A stretch of DNA of 64,000 nt, taken from Eleusine coracana subsp. coracana. Taxonomy: Eukaryota > Streptophyta > Magnoliopsida > Poales > Poaceae. Positions 19,823 through 30,423 of the stretch are shown piece after piece. Position numbers and translations under genes: made by a program. The notes under the pieces are model-generated. The model did no database searches. It was given only the letters and a program-made list of their open reading frames with translations, and was not told where the DNA came from. Where the stretch lies: contig CM064426.1 of NCBI GenBank assembly GCA_032690845.1, positions 62,162,631-62,226,630 of the forward strand, written 5' to 3'. Position 1 is the first letter of the stretch, and each line of letters begins with the position of its first letter.

Positions 19823-22324
19823 CTAGCATTGGTCGTCGGTCAGGTTGGGGTTAAAGCCCTCTTTGATCTTGTCCAATGGCAGAGCAGGAGACCAGGATTG
19901 GCAAATCGCCAGCACTTGACTCCCAGCTTCGGTCGCCACTCGTCGAGTGTTATGAGCAATGGCTTCCGATGCATGCTCCAACAAGTAGTCCAGAGAGTGA
20001 CCGGTCTGCTCTACTCGGTTAGCATGAACATAGTTCATTGCTTACCGAGCGACGTAAGATAGAGCTGCAAATAATAATTATTGGTCAATATGATCAACAG
20101 AAGAATCAAGTAGAAGGAAGAAGTCGAAGGCTTACTGGCAAGTTTAAATTTGAAAGATTTGGAGACAGTCTTAGCCTCCTCTATCTTCGCTTCAGTCCCC
20201 AATAGCTCCTCCTGCAGCCGAGTGATCTCGGTCTTCTAGTCTTCAACCAATTTGGAGAGGCTCTCCTTCTCAACCTTCAAGGCGTCAACAAACCTCTGCT
20301 AGTTGGAAGTCAACTTCTCTAGATCGGTGATTTTTTTATCACGAGCTAAAAGTAAAACTTTTAGCGCTAGAGTGGTCAGCAGATTGTTTAAATATGGATG
20401 GTAGGAAAACTTACCAGCCATATCTACACGAACTTGGTCTAAGACCTTGTTTATCTCTTGTCGGTCGGCCAATAGCTTCTTGTTTTCCTCTAGGGCCTTG
20501 GAGAGCTGCTGACCGGTGACTAGCAAGACAAATAAGAAGTTAGTCTAAAACATAAAGACAAGAAGATTAGGCGACCAAGGACATACCGAAAGTTTCGGCT
20601 TCAAGATATTCCACTCTAGCCTGCTTTCGCTCCACAAGAGCATACACTTTCTGATATGCTGAAGATAAATGAGCTAAAAGATGAGAGCGAAGCAAGGTAA
20701 AAGCATAATGTTGAGTTACCTTGCTGGACTCCCGGTGTTGGTGCAAAATCTCCACATCCTCCACCTCATGCCGACCAAGTGTATCTACAGGAAGAGTCCT
20801 TTTACCTTTGTCAAGAGGCAAAGAGACGTTAGTTTGAGTGGTCTCAGACAGAGGCTCGAGAGTGGAGGCAGGAACCGTCTTTTCAAACAGTTTATTCACT
20901 TCGGTCGGTACGATTGAAGACTTGCCAACCAAATGGGACATGCCAGTCGGACGAAGTGGGAGCTCAGACCGAGTATCCTCAGATCCCTCAGCACTCTGAG
21001 AATCACTTATCCGACTGCCAAGAAAAAAAAATAGAAAAAAGAGATCAGGAAATGTTGTGATCAGCAATAAGAGACAAGGAGTATAGGGTTTAAAGATTAA
21101 ACCTGGGAGTCTTCTTGAGCTTGATCCGGCATAGCCTCTTCGTTGAAGAAGTTGATTAAAAATCAGTCTCCTTCCTCTTTTGAGAGGACTGGTCAGTCTT
21201 GCCAGTCTGCACTACCTCTTCCGTTGACCTCTGAGTTGGGCTCGGGGGCTCCGGTCGGTCTGAAGGTCGGTTGGAGGTTGCAGGAGCAGGTTGACCAGCA
21301 TCTGTGGCAGTTATTTCTTCATCGTCGTCCTGGTCCCCCACATATTGGCGTCGGCACATGATAGTCCAGTTCTGGAGCTTGTCAGGGGAGCTCGCATTGT
21401 GCCCTTGTTATACGCCTTTTTGACCAAAGAATGGTCCTGAAGGATTTCCCCTTCAAACATCTTCAACAAGCGTCTTCAACGGAGTTCGCCATTCGGTGGA
21501 TCTGGCACCTCCCTGGTTTCATCCTCATTAACATAGTCCCATACTGGGTGACATTGAAGCTTCAGGGGCTGAACTCATCGGATGATAAAGCTTTTGGCAA
21601 TTGTGATGCCATCGACGCCTTCAGCCTTCAGTTCGGCAATTTTCTTGAGCAGAGCGACTAGTTGAGGATCGGTCGGATTGGGCCTCTCTGTCCAATGCGC
21701 TTGGGGAATAGCCATTGTGCCAGTGAAGTCGGCAAGAACAGGGGGAGGGTAATCACAATAGAACCACTCATCCTTCCAATTCTTGTTTCCGGTCTTCAAT
21801 GGGACATTGATGTAGGCCTCCTTCTTGCGTAACTAGACGCCAACGCCGCCTATGGCCACTTGGTTTTCCTTGGTTGGCAGCAGTCGGAAGACAAACAGAT
21901 GGCGAAAGAGATCGAAATGGGGGAGAATGCCAAGAAAAGCTTCGCACAAATGTACGAAGATGGCAATATGAAGAATGGAGTTGGGATTAAGGTTGACAAG
22001 CTCAATCTCATAGAAAAAAAGGAGACCGCGCAAAAAACTGCAGCAGGGAACTCCAAAACCATGCTCAAAGAATGAGCGAAACACTACGATCTGTTGGTGA
22101 ATGGGGATGGGGCAGGATTCGCGAGGTACCTTCTAGTCGATCCAAGCCTGCTCTCGAAGGACGCCATCCACCACCATCTTGTTCATATCAGCCTGTGAAA
22201 GGCTGCTCTTCTAGAACTCCCGAAGTTGCTTCGGGATGTCGACCTCTGACGAGGATGACGTAGCGACGGCGGTGGCGGCGAAAGAAGCTGGGATTGAAAT
22301 GGAAGTCCTCTTGCGACCCATCAT
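19823..22324 (-). pseudogene. Element A antisense ORF (putative gypsy-type transposon domain), copy 1
   Basis: Minus-strand coding from ATG at 22324 (M-M-G-R-K-R-T-S), through a segment at about 22090-21840 (F-F-E-H-G-F-G-V-P ... L-N-P-N-S-I-L-H-I-A-I-F-V-H-L-C-E) and 21799-21575 (N-W-K-D-E-W-F-Y). These match my memory of the grass 'putative gypsy type transposon' domain (Transposase_28). Downstream blocks at 21359-21156, 21067-20567, 20526-20299 and 20038-19823 are hydrophilic or coiled-coil-like and separated by intron-like gaps; for example ATGGCTG followed by GTAAGTTTTCC near 20420. Stops interrupt it (TAG near 22213, 22158 and 21833). The position, antisense after integrase, is typical of Tat elements. 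Its function is unknown. Confidence 0.7.
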
Positions 22325-22525
22325 GAACAGGATTGGACGTGGTGAAGGAGTTCAAAAAACTTCGCCAAAGCTCAAGGGCTAAACGCGGTGGGATCTATGG
22401 CGGCCGGAAGCGAGAAAGCTAACCCTAGCCGGGAAAATAGAGGAGTCACGAGAGCAGAGAAGGCGCAAGGAAGATGAAGAGTTCACGGGCAAATGCGGCG
22501 TGGACTGAAGGTCACCCTGGTGCAG

Positions 22526-22534
22526 CCTTTTATA
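22526..22534 (-). promoter_or_regulatory. TATA box of the antisense ORF in element A, copy 1
   Basis: TATAAAAGG on the minus strand lies about 200 bases upstream of the antisense ATG at 22324, with an ACC/CT-rich leader between them. It is the expected arrangement for an internal antisense promoter. Inferred from sequence only. Confidence 0.5.
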
Positions 22535-22785
22535 CCCTTGCCTTTTTTGACCTAAGGGTCCCATGGGCTGGGGTGGGCTGATGTAGATATGGACCGATCT
22601 TCCGAGAGGTCAAGGGATAAACTTGAATTTGGGGAACTCGGCGTCGACGACCCGGCTCGAATCAGACAAGATCCAACCCCACAACCGTTACACCAAGCAC
22701 AACTTGATTGTTCCTGCAAGCGAAATTGAGAACACAAGCAAGAGAGGATAAACACGCAATCTGAAATTGCAAATATGGATGAAGC

Positions 22786-23314
22786 TATCCATCATTCTTG
22801 TATGATGCATCAGCTTCTGTTGGGTTGTTCTCCAACCACGAATGGACTTAGAACTGCCTGGTAACCTCGCCGGTTCCAAGCATAAGCTCCTGTTGGCTGT
22901 TGGGTTGTCCAACCCCGAACGGACATGGAACTGCCTGGTGCCTTTTCACCGGCGTCCCAAATTGTCATCGCTCCTGATGCACGTTGAGTCACCGACGTAA
23001 TTGAGATGGTGCCGAGCAGGGAACTCCACGCGGCCGGAAGTTATATGACGAGAGGGCACGAGGCATCATGACGGCGGCGTCGTGTTAGGTTAGAGTCTCC
23101 TCGAGGCCCATCGTAGACGGCCCGTTAATCACGTTATTAGATGGAAACTAATGGACCCAGGACACGTTAGAGGCGCGTGACTAGGCAAAATCCTAGTCAG
23201 CACGTAGGAATTACGTAGGCTTGTTAGTAAGTCTAGCATTACTATTACTCTAATTGAGTACGTGTTTGATGTTTATAGTTTCTCTTCCACCCAATGGAAT
23301 CAGTACTTCATCAC
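22786..23314. other. Non-coding DNA at the duplication junction, with a short direct repeat
   Basis: The stretch starts at the junction after 22785. It holds two imperfect direct repeats of about 70 bases (22810-22878 and 22886-22956) that share GTTGGGTTGT, CCAACC, CGAA, GGAC and GAACTGCCTGGT segments. No gene was recognised; the minus-strand ORF at 22810-22992 is simply a reading of the two repeats. Confidence 0.6.
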
Positions 23315-23320
23315 TTTATT
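23315..23320 (-). terminator. Polyadenylation signal of the AAA-ATPase gene
   Basis: AATAAA on the minus strand, about 80 bases beyond the stop codon at 23400. It is the near-canonical plant signal. Confidence 0.55.
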
Positions 23321-23399
23321 CAATCAAACGACAACTTTACAGGGGAAAGCATGATACAAAGGCAGATGTTGTGACAAGAAATACAAATACTGATATAAG

Positions 23400-24989
23400 C
23401 TAATTACAAGTGAAGACTTTTGCTAAAACTCTAAACAGACTCTTCTTATTCTTCTTCTTATAATCATCCTCCATTTCCTCACTCTCGTTGAAATGAGAAA
23501 CCTCATCGCCTTCATTGTCAATGCTGTCATCATCATCACTTTCCTCCTGGTCGTTATCCTTCTTGTCTTTGGCAAGTGAAGCTTTGGCTAGGGCCGCTTC
23601 CTTGGCTTGCTCGAGAACCTTAGCAAGGTTCTCTAAGATGGTATCCACATCCTTCTTTTTGGACCTAGTCATCAAGTTCTCAGCCACATCAGCTGGCGAG
23701 ATGTCCACCTCCTCCAATAGCCGTCGGATCTTGCCAAATAGCTCGTGGTTGGTGACACCCAGGTAGTTCTTGGCAAGCACGTTAAATCCCTCGAAGGAAC
23801 AGTAGGACATCTCAATGTGCATGTCCATCCTTCCTCGTCGGATGAGCGCCGGGTCCAGCTTCTTCTTGTGGTTGGTGGTGAACACGATGATGCGCTCACC
23901 ACCGCACGCTGACCACAACCCATCGATGGTGTTGAGCAGACCGGACAGCGTTACCTTGCCATCATCGTCATCATCTCGGTTTGGTCTCTTGTTCCTCAAT
24001 TTCTTGCCCTGCTTCTTCCGGCTGCGCTTGCCAGTGAGATCGACGGAGCAGTCAATATCCTCGATGACGATGATGGACCTGCCCGTCGTCTCGATGAACA
24101 GCCTCCGCAGCTCTGTGTTGCTCTTCACTGCCGTGAGCTCGAGGTCATACACATCGTAGTCGAGGAAGTTGGCCATGGCAGCGATCATGGTGGACTTGCC
24201 GGTTCCGGGCGGGCCATAGAGGAGGTACCCGCGCTTCCATGCCTTGCCTACGGAGGCGTAGTACTCCTTTCCGTCACGGAACATCTCCAGGTCCTCGATG
24301 ATCTGCTGCTTCTTCTCCGGGTCCATGGCCAGCGTAGCAAACGTGGATGGGTGGTCCATCTTGACATGGGTCCAACCATCCTCACTGCCAGCACCATTGG
24401 TGAAGAGGGAGCGCTGCCGCTTCCGCTCAGCAACGACACGGCCCTCGGCGAGTACGTGCGGCAGGTACGCTGTCTCGACGAGCCCGCGGTGGCGGCGGTG
24501 GAACGTGAGCGGGTACGAGCGGCGCTCCTCGTCGATGACCGACCGATGTGACGACCAGGGGTCGCCGCGACGGCGGACCGTCTTGCTGGACTTGCTCCAC
24601 CACACCTTAGCGCCGCGGAAGTGGTCGGCGACCTCCTCGTGGTCGTCGAGTGCCAGACTGACCCGGTCGCTGCCGAGGTCGACCGGCTCGGCGCGGAGCC
24701 TGCTGGCTCGGCCGCCGAATTTCTCGCCCAGGTAGGCCTCCGCCGAGAGGTAGGCCTCGCTGCGGCCGAAGTACTCACTGGCGTGCTCGTCGATGGTCAC
24801 AGTGACGTAGGGGTTGACGAAGGCCAGGAGGCGGCGCGTGATCGGCGCCAGGAGGTCGTTTAAGGAGAAGGGGAGGTACTGCTGCACCATGGACCATACG
24901 AACAGCATGCTCATCAGCGTCGACGACAGCTCGGCCCAGCTGTAACCCGAGCCGCTGCCGGAACCAGGGTCGCCTCCGGTCATCTCCAT
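23400..24989 (-). CDS. AAA-type ATPase, plant BCS1/ASD-like, single exon
   Basis: 529 codons from ATG at 24989; the frame is open five codons further upstream, but only from a GTG. The N-terminus has a hydrophobic segment at about residues 19-45 (L-M-S-M-L-F-V-W), then the plant AAA-associated N-terminal domain to about residue 230. The ATPase module has Walker A G-P-P-G-T-G-K-S at 259-266, Walker B I-I-V-I-E-D-I-D at 306-313, a sensor region T-T-N-H about 20 residues before the R-R-G-R motif, and that arginine motif near 384-387. A Lys/Arg-rich insert follows Walker B. The C-terminus is a long acidic and Lys-rich tail. Family members are membrane-anchored (mitochondrial, ER or other) ATPases often induced by stress or defence; substrate unknown. 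Length and key residues are normal and there are no stops, so it is probably functional. A near-identical second copy is predicted left of the window. Confidence 0.93.
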   Translation of the reverse strand: MEMTGGDPGSGSGSGYSWAELSSTLMSMLFVWSMVQQYLPFSLNDLLAPITRRLLAFVNPYVTVTIDEHASEYFGRSEAYLSAEAYLGEKFGGRASRLRAEPVDLGSDRVSLALDDHEEVADHFRGAKVWWSKSSKTVRRRGDPWSSHRSVIDEERRSYPLTFHRRHRGLVETAYLPHVLAEGRVVAERKRQRSLFTNGAGSEDGWTHVKMDHPSTFATLAMDPEKKQQIIEDLEMFRDGKEYYASVGKAWKRGYLLYGPPGTGKSTMIAAMANFLDYDVYDLELTAVKSNTELRRLFIETTGRSIIVIEDIDCSVDLTGKRSRKKQGKKLRNKRPNRDDDDDGKVTLSGLLNTIDGLWSACGGERIIVFTTNHKKKLDPALIRRGRMDMHIEMSYCSFEGFNVLAKNYLGVTNHELFGKIRRLLEEVDISPADVAENLMTRSKKKDVDTILENLAKVLEQAKEAALAKASLAKDKKDNDQEESDDDDSIDNEGDEVSHFNESEEMEDDYKKKNKKSLFRVLAKVFTCN

Positions 24990-25110
24990 GGTCACACTCT
25001 TCACTGATCGATCTCAGTTATATATCTGTTTGTTTTTGCTAGCTAGCTAATCATTCTTATTACTAACAGTGCAGCCTGCTGTGTATCAAGCTCGTCATGG
25101 ATTAGCAGTG

Positions 25111-25118
25111 TATTTATA
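25111..25118 (-). promoter_or_regulatory. TATA box of the AAA-ATPase gene
   Basis: TATAAATA on the minus strand, about 125 bases upstream of the ATG at 24989. The position fits a plant core promoter with a short 5' UTR. Confidence 0.65.
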
Positions 25119-26097
25119 CCTTAGCGACACATGGTTTAATTTCGTGACACTCAAAAACAAAGCATACACGGTTTCGTGAAAAACGACTTGAATTTAGCAA
25201 CAGGTTTCAGTTTACAGTAGGAAGACAGCGTACATACTGCAGACTTACATACACAAGCCACTTTTTTCCTTTTCGGAAAGCAAAGGCAATCTTCTTATGT
25301 TGGTTGCATTGATTAGTGGAATTAAAAGGCATGTGGAATCAAATTAACTAATATACAAGCTGTGCGCGTTTGCTTAGCTTGCATCAAAGCTCATGGAGAC
25401 ACATTATTGTTGTCCATATATATGCAGAGATCTCGGAAGCAGGATACGGTCATTTTAAATAAACATATAAAAAGCTCTGCTGCATGGACAAAGGACCCGT
25501 ATGTTCGTGGTGGAATCAAACGGAAAGAACATCTTTCTGTAAGAAGCAAAAGCTGCTGTTGTACTAGTATAGAGGATTAAGAAACGAAATGGAGCTTAAT
25601 TAATTGGCGTCCAAATTTCTTGGTCGCCACGTCCATGCGTGTATGAGATGCAGTCAAAAGGCTCCTCCGGTTCACATTTGGTAGGAAGAGAGTTTCCTGA
25701 TCAATTGTTGCGTCAGCATGATCATCTGAAAATGTGTCAGGTCACTTGACTAGTAGAGACAGAGCAATGCTTCCATGCATATATAGTACTGGAAACTGGA
25801 TCCTACTGATGTAATTAAAGTAAATTATTTTTGAAACTACTCAATGTGTCACATTGACAGGTATTAGCCGAAGAGTTATGTAGAAATATTCATGCTCTGC
25901 TTTCATTTTGAACAAATCCCCTTATTCACCATCAAAAGCTATTTTTATCCCCTATTCATCATAAAAGAAAATTGTGTTTCTCTTATCCACCATTGATCTT
26001 AAATTTTGCATCCTGTTTTCCACCACTCTGTCACTTGAAAAAAAAACGATGATGTTATAACTGATTAGGACAACAGCACACATATGAATATGAATGA
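25119..26097. other. Upstream region of the AAA-ATPase gene, no gene seen
   Basis: AT-rich DNA presumably holding the gene's upstream control region. I see no convincing ORF or named element in it. Confidence 0.5.
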
Positions 26098-26100
26098 ATA

Positions 26101-27090
26101 CGCTACAAGAAATTTGGGTTTCAGTGACGTGTCAGACATGTCACAGAAAATCAAAAGTATGACAAAAAAAAAATCAAATCTGATGGTGGCTTCATGAAGT
26201 AAGAAAAGTCACTGAAAGTGCATCACACCTCTCAATCTATGACAAAGATAATGACATCTGTCACAACATACTTTATGACGTAAATATTTGTGTCATAGAC
26301 TTATGATGACTACATGGTGTAACAAATTGATAGAGAATCGTCATAGAAGCACTTTTTGCAACCCACATGGGGATCTGACATGGCGCAAGTTCTATGACCG
26401 TTTTAGCCTACTTTTCCAGCATGTTTCCTAACTTGGGCTATCAGAAGGACCAATAGATTGGTCCTTTTTTTTCTCTTGAATATGGACCTTTTTTGATTCA
26501 AAATTGTTCGGGCTAAATTTTAACATCGTATTTGACATGTCCTTTAACCAAAAAAAAGAATGAAAGAAAAAGATTCAGGTAATGTTTTGGGCCAAAGCCC
26601 GTTTTTGTTAACTGGTTTTTATCTCCAACTCGACAAACATTTGAACCATTTGACTTACGGATTATTCTCCATAATTTTCCCTACCCTGTGGACCAAAAAT
26701 CTGAAAATAGTAGCTAGCCAACGTGGTCCAATTATATATTACTAATCCCATCTTCTACTTCAAAAAAAAAATTACTGCAGCCACGCATACGCTTTTGTGG
26801 CCCAAAACGAGAGATGACAAACTACATTAGATTTTGTGACGACATAAGTCCATCATCACATTTAAAGCAGTCCATGACACTTTGTTGTGGCACAAAACAA
26901 CGGTTTCATTCCGTCATAAAAATGATGGTAGTATTTGTGACAATTTCTCCTAGCATTTTGTGACAGTGCAATCCAAAAATGTCACGAATGTGCTACCCAA
27001 CCGATTAACGTCATAAATTATGGGCTTGTAGTGACGTTTCCTTAGTTTGTCACCACAAATATGCCACTGAAAACCAAATTTTTTGTAGTA
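26101..27090. mobile_element. CACTA-like non-autonomous element, copy 2, complete
   Basis: 990 bases. The left end CGCTACAAGAAATTTGGG.TTTCAGTGAC and the right end, inverted, TACTACAAAAAATTTGG.TTTCAGTGGC form inverted termini of about 28 bases close to the CACTACAAGAAA consensus. Both ends deviate at base 1 or 2. The element is flanked by ATA at 26098-26100 and 27091-27093, the 3-bp TSD expected for CACTA. The interior carries scattered GTGAC/GTCAC and GTCATA words. There is no transposase. Confidence 0.75.
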
Positions 27091-27127
27091 ATAGGAACAA
27101 CAGTACATGTTGTTATAGCCGGGTTGG

Positions 27128-30100
27128 TGAAAGGATCGAGTGACCGAGAGAGGGGAGGGGGTGAATCAAAAACATACTATATGTACTAAATTCGTCAATT
27201 CCTAAAACCGAATACTCAAATAACTCCTATAGCAATTCTAGTGGTAAGCACACTAACAAGATAATAGTCCTATAAAAAAGAATAACAACTTAAACATACT
27301 AGTAGATCACACAAGATAATATAACTCCTATGTTCAAGCTAGTAATCAAAGATACGCGGAAGCAAATAACAAGCTAGCAAATAAGCCTACTCATGCAAAG
27401 CTACCAGATAACCAACTAGAGTACACAAGCATGAGTAGCATAATACATACGAGGGTGATAAATCAAGCCAAAGTAACTCCTATAGAAGCTAGTGATCAAA
27501 TGCTAAAGCTAACCACTACTAGCTAGCAAGGAGTCTACTCATACAAGTCTACAAGGTAGTCCACAAGAGCAAGATAAGCATACAAGCATGGATAGCATAG
27601 TATGTAAATGTGAAAGATAAAGCATTAAAGTAAGGAATTTGAGTAAAAGATGGCTCATGATTTTTTTTCCTGAGGTCTCAAAGGATTGTGCCTTCCCCTA
27701 CTCCTCTTTGGACCACCTCTGTCGAAGAACTGGTCCCTCCCGCCATTAAATGGAGTTCTCACACACAAGTTCGCAGTCACTCCCGGAGTGAAGACACGGT
27801 TGCGTCACCGCTGCCACCAAGGCACAAGCTCGCCTTCCTGAAGAACTTGCCAAAATACCCAATTCGACAGACGCTCACTATCGATGCTCCTTTCAATGGT
27901 AAGCTCAAACCATATACAAACGTACGATGATCTTCACAACCGATCATGATAGGCTCATCACCGATGCCTAACCAGTCTAGGTCTCACCATAGACCAAGAG
28001 TAAGAGCCTAGACCACACTCTCAAGGACACTCTCAGATTACTCTCACTAGTACTCTCAAGATATCCAATATCTCCTTCTAGTGCTCCTCTCTTTTCCCTT
28101 TGGCTCCCTACTAATGCTCCCAGCTATCCCAATACCCAAAGGTGATCTCCAATACCCCAACAATGACTTTATATAGGCTTTCAACCTCAAACTAGCCATT
28201 GCTCCATGAAACAACTATTTGGATGTACAAACCGTACAGTCCGGTCTCTATCCAGATCGGACAGTCCAGTCTTCATTGGACAAATCCTCTAGAGCCGTTG
28301 CTCTCTGTCCGTAGTTGTCTCACATACAGACCGTATAGTTCGGTTTGTAGATCAGACCGTCTGGTCTCTACGGGTCATGTTCATTCCAGAGGTGACGCAA
28401 AGCTACTTCCTCTCTGTCCTTGTTGACGTGAAAACCTACACGTGCGACCTGGGAGATATACTTAGCTCCGGTGCAGGCTCAATACGGAAACCGAGGCATG
28501 CTAGTCGATTTTTCCTGCAAATCAACAAAGAAATAAATGGTCAAATTCCTCGTCTCATCGGCCCAGGATAGGCCGATGAAGGAAGCCGATAGTCACTATT
28601 TATAAACCAGCCAATAGCTAAATAACGCAATTAATAAAGATAAATAAACTGATTGACTGATTATAGCGACTTATCAGCAAGCATAGCTAAATAATAAGAA
28701 GTAAAGTATTTAACTAGTGCCGATAAATAGAGTCGATAGATCTAGAATCAGGCATGCAAAGACTCCCTCAGTCGATGGTGAAAGTCGATAGATCTGATAG
28801 CTGGTATTGCAAATATGTTTTAAAATCATAAATCTAATCTTGTTCAAGTAAGGGCGCAATCAACTCTCAAAAGTATTAAAATAATCAGATAAAGCGGTAG
28901 AAAGTTGCTTGAAGCGTGATAACCTATCGGCTAAACACCGCGATAGAACTCTATCAGCTCTACCCATAAATGGATCGTGCCTAGCCCTATCGACTTAGGG
29001 AGAGGTGAAAGTTGATGCAGCCTTGCTGGTTCAAATATATTGAACTTAATCGTGACAGTATCCAAACAAAGTAAATAAGGCTAGATTCAATCTAATGATA
29101 GGTAAAATATATAAAGTGACTCAAATATCAGATCTAAATCAAGTCCATAAAATCTACTAAAATCACAGAAGGTTGGACCTAACCGAGATAGTACTGTAGT
29201 GTAAAATCGATAGAACAAACAAGATAAGGTTCTAATTACCGGATAACTAGCAATTCTATAGATAACAACTAGAATATCAAATCAATGAGAAAGTACTAGT
29301 TAAAGTCGATAGAATTACCAAGGTTGACTAATCAAGTCTCTCTCCGAGTTCGGAGCTGAAGCAGACCACGCAAGATGAGGATGTCGTTGAGAAAAGGTTT
29401 GGCGATGCACCAAATTATATTGAACGAAAGTGTTAGTTCTTTTCGTACGGACCCTATTACATATTTATAGCCCCGTGCAAGGGGTTCTGACCCAACTTGG
29501 CCAGGACTCTACGGTTTCCAAACAAGTAAACCCACTAGATTTATTATACTAGATTTATTTCTAAACAGAAAGAGATAAAATAGCCCTAATGAGCTCATTG
29601 TATTCTCTTCGGCCGTTGGGCTTCTCTGACTTGGCCAACTCAACTCCACATCTCTGACTATTGGGACCGATCCAAATTCCGGTGCCAACAGTCCTGCTCC
29701 TATCCATATAGACAGAACTGTCGGATCTATAGACCGTACCGTCCGGTCTCTATGGGCCTTCGTCTGATAGATTCCTCATTGCAAACTCCTCTCTAATCTG
29801 AGATCTTCTCTAATGACTGTATAGTACAATCCACGACAGCTCTGTCTAGTTTCCATCTCCAGAAGCTGAAACTCCTCATCTTCACTTGACTTTGTTTCCC
29901 GACTTCATCCAATAGCTCCTTGGCCTCTCTATAGCCACCTAGTTCCTTGTAATTTCACCAAGCATTCATGCACATCACCGACTAGTGTGACCTAAGAGAT
30001 ATGACATGGACCCTCTTGATAGTCCGGTTTTTCCTATGGACACAAGCCCTAATAACTAGACGAGTTTTTCAAACACCTGCACATAACTTGTCCTTAGCCT

Positions 30101-30193
30101 TGATTCATCTCCATCAACCCTTCAACTCCGTCTAGGTCACCAAGTCTCCATGCTTGTGGTCATTGTCATCAACTGTCAAGGCTACTGTCAACA
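27128..30193 (-). repeat. LTR-like block D1, copy 2
   Basis: The counterpart of 943-4008, with the same interruption by a solo LTR at 28421-29690. Differences seen by eye are a handful of single bases, for example CCTAAGG to CCTGAGG near 27670 and ACTGCAG to ACTGTAG near 29196. Confidence 0.55.
28421..29690 (-). mobile_element. Solo LTR related to element B, copy 2
   Basis: The counterpart of 2236-3505, with the GTCCT TSD preserved at 28416-28420 and 29691-29695. Presence in both copies shows that insertion and LTR recombination preceded the duplication. Confidence 0.9.
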
Positions 30194-30423
30194 ATCATTA
30201 TGAAGTAGATAAGGTTTGTTACACATACAACACTTGTGTAGACATTAGTCATATTTCATGCTTGTCATTCATACCTTTGAGGTAACCTTTGTGGTCATGA
30301 AACTTATAGTTGGGCCAAGGGCAAATGGATTGGCATGCGGCCCATTTTAGCCCAACATGCCACAGTAAAACCAGGCCATGTTGGCCTGTAGCATAGTGCA
30401 GGCAATGCCTTGAGCCGACCCCC

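Larger units (their letters stand above)
1..22785 (+). repeat. Tandem segmental duplication, copy 1 (left part outside window)
   Basis: Every recognisable feature here recurs in the same order and orientation 26185 to 26173 bases further on. The offset drops by 1 at the poly-G tract near 4260 and by 11 at the poly-C tract near 9152; elsewhere no length change was seen. I counted roughly 35-40 single-base differences by eye over about 22.8 kb. Similarity stops abruptly after base 22785, which corresponds to 48958 in copy 2. The left edge lies before the window, because base 1 already matches 26186. A head-to-tail duplication of about 26.17 kb is inferred. An assembly duplication of two haplotypes is the main alternative. 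Confidence 0.95.
12778..22785 (+). mobile_element. Element A: Tat-like Ty3/gypsy retrotransposon, copy 1, 3'-truncated
   Basis: Order: 5' LTR (12778-13181), primer-binding site, gag, protease, reverse transcriptase, RNase H, second (archaeal-type) RNase H, integrase, spacer, and an antisense ORF. The dual RNase H and the antisense ORF after integrase are features of the Tat lineage (for example Grande). The element is cut at 22785 by the duplication junction. It lacks about 1.6 kb including the 3' LTR that copy 2 retains. All sense coding regions are interrupted. Confidence 0.9.

Noticed and set aside
24248..24778. 176-codon minus-strand ORF overlapping the AAA-ATPase gene
   Set aside because: It is an alternative frame of the GC-rich 5' half of the AAA-ATPase coding sequence, with Arg/Ser/Thr-rich composition and no family motif.
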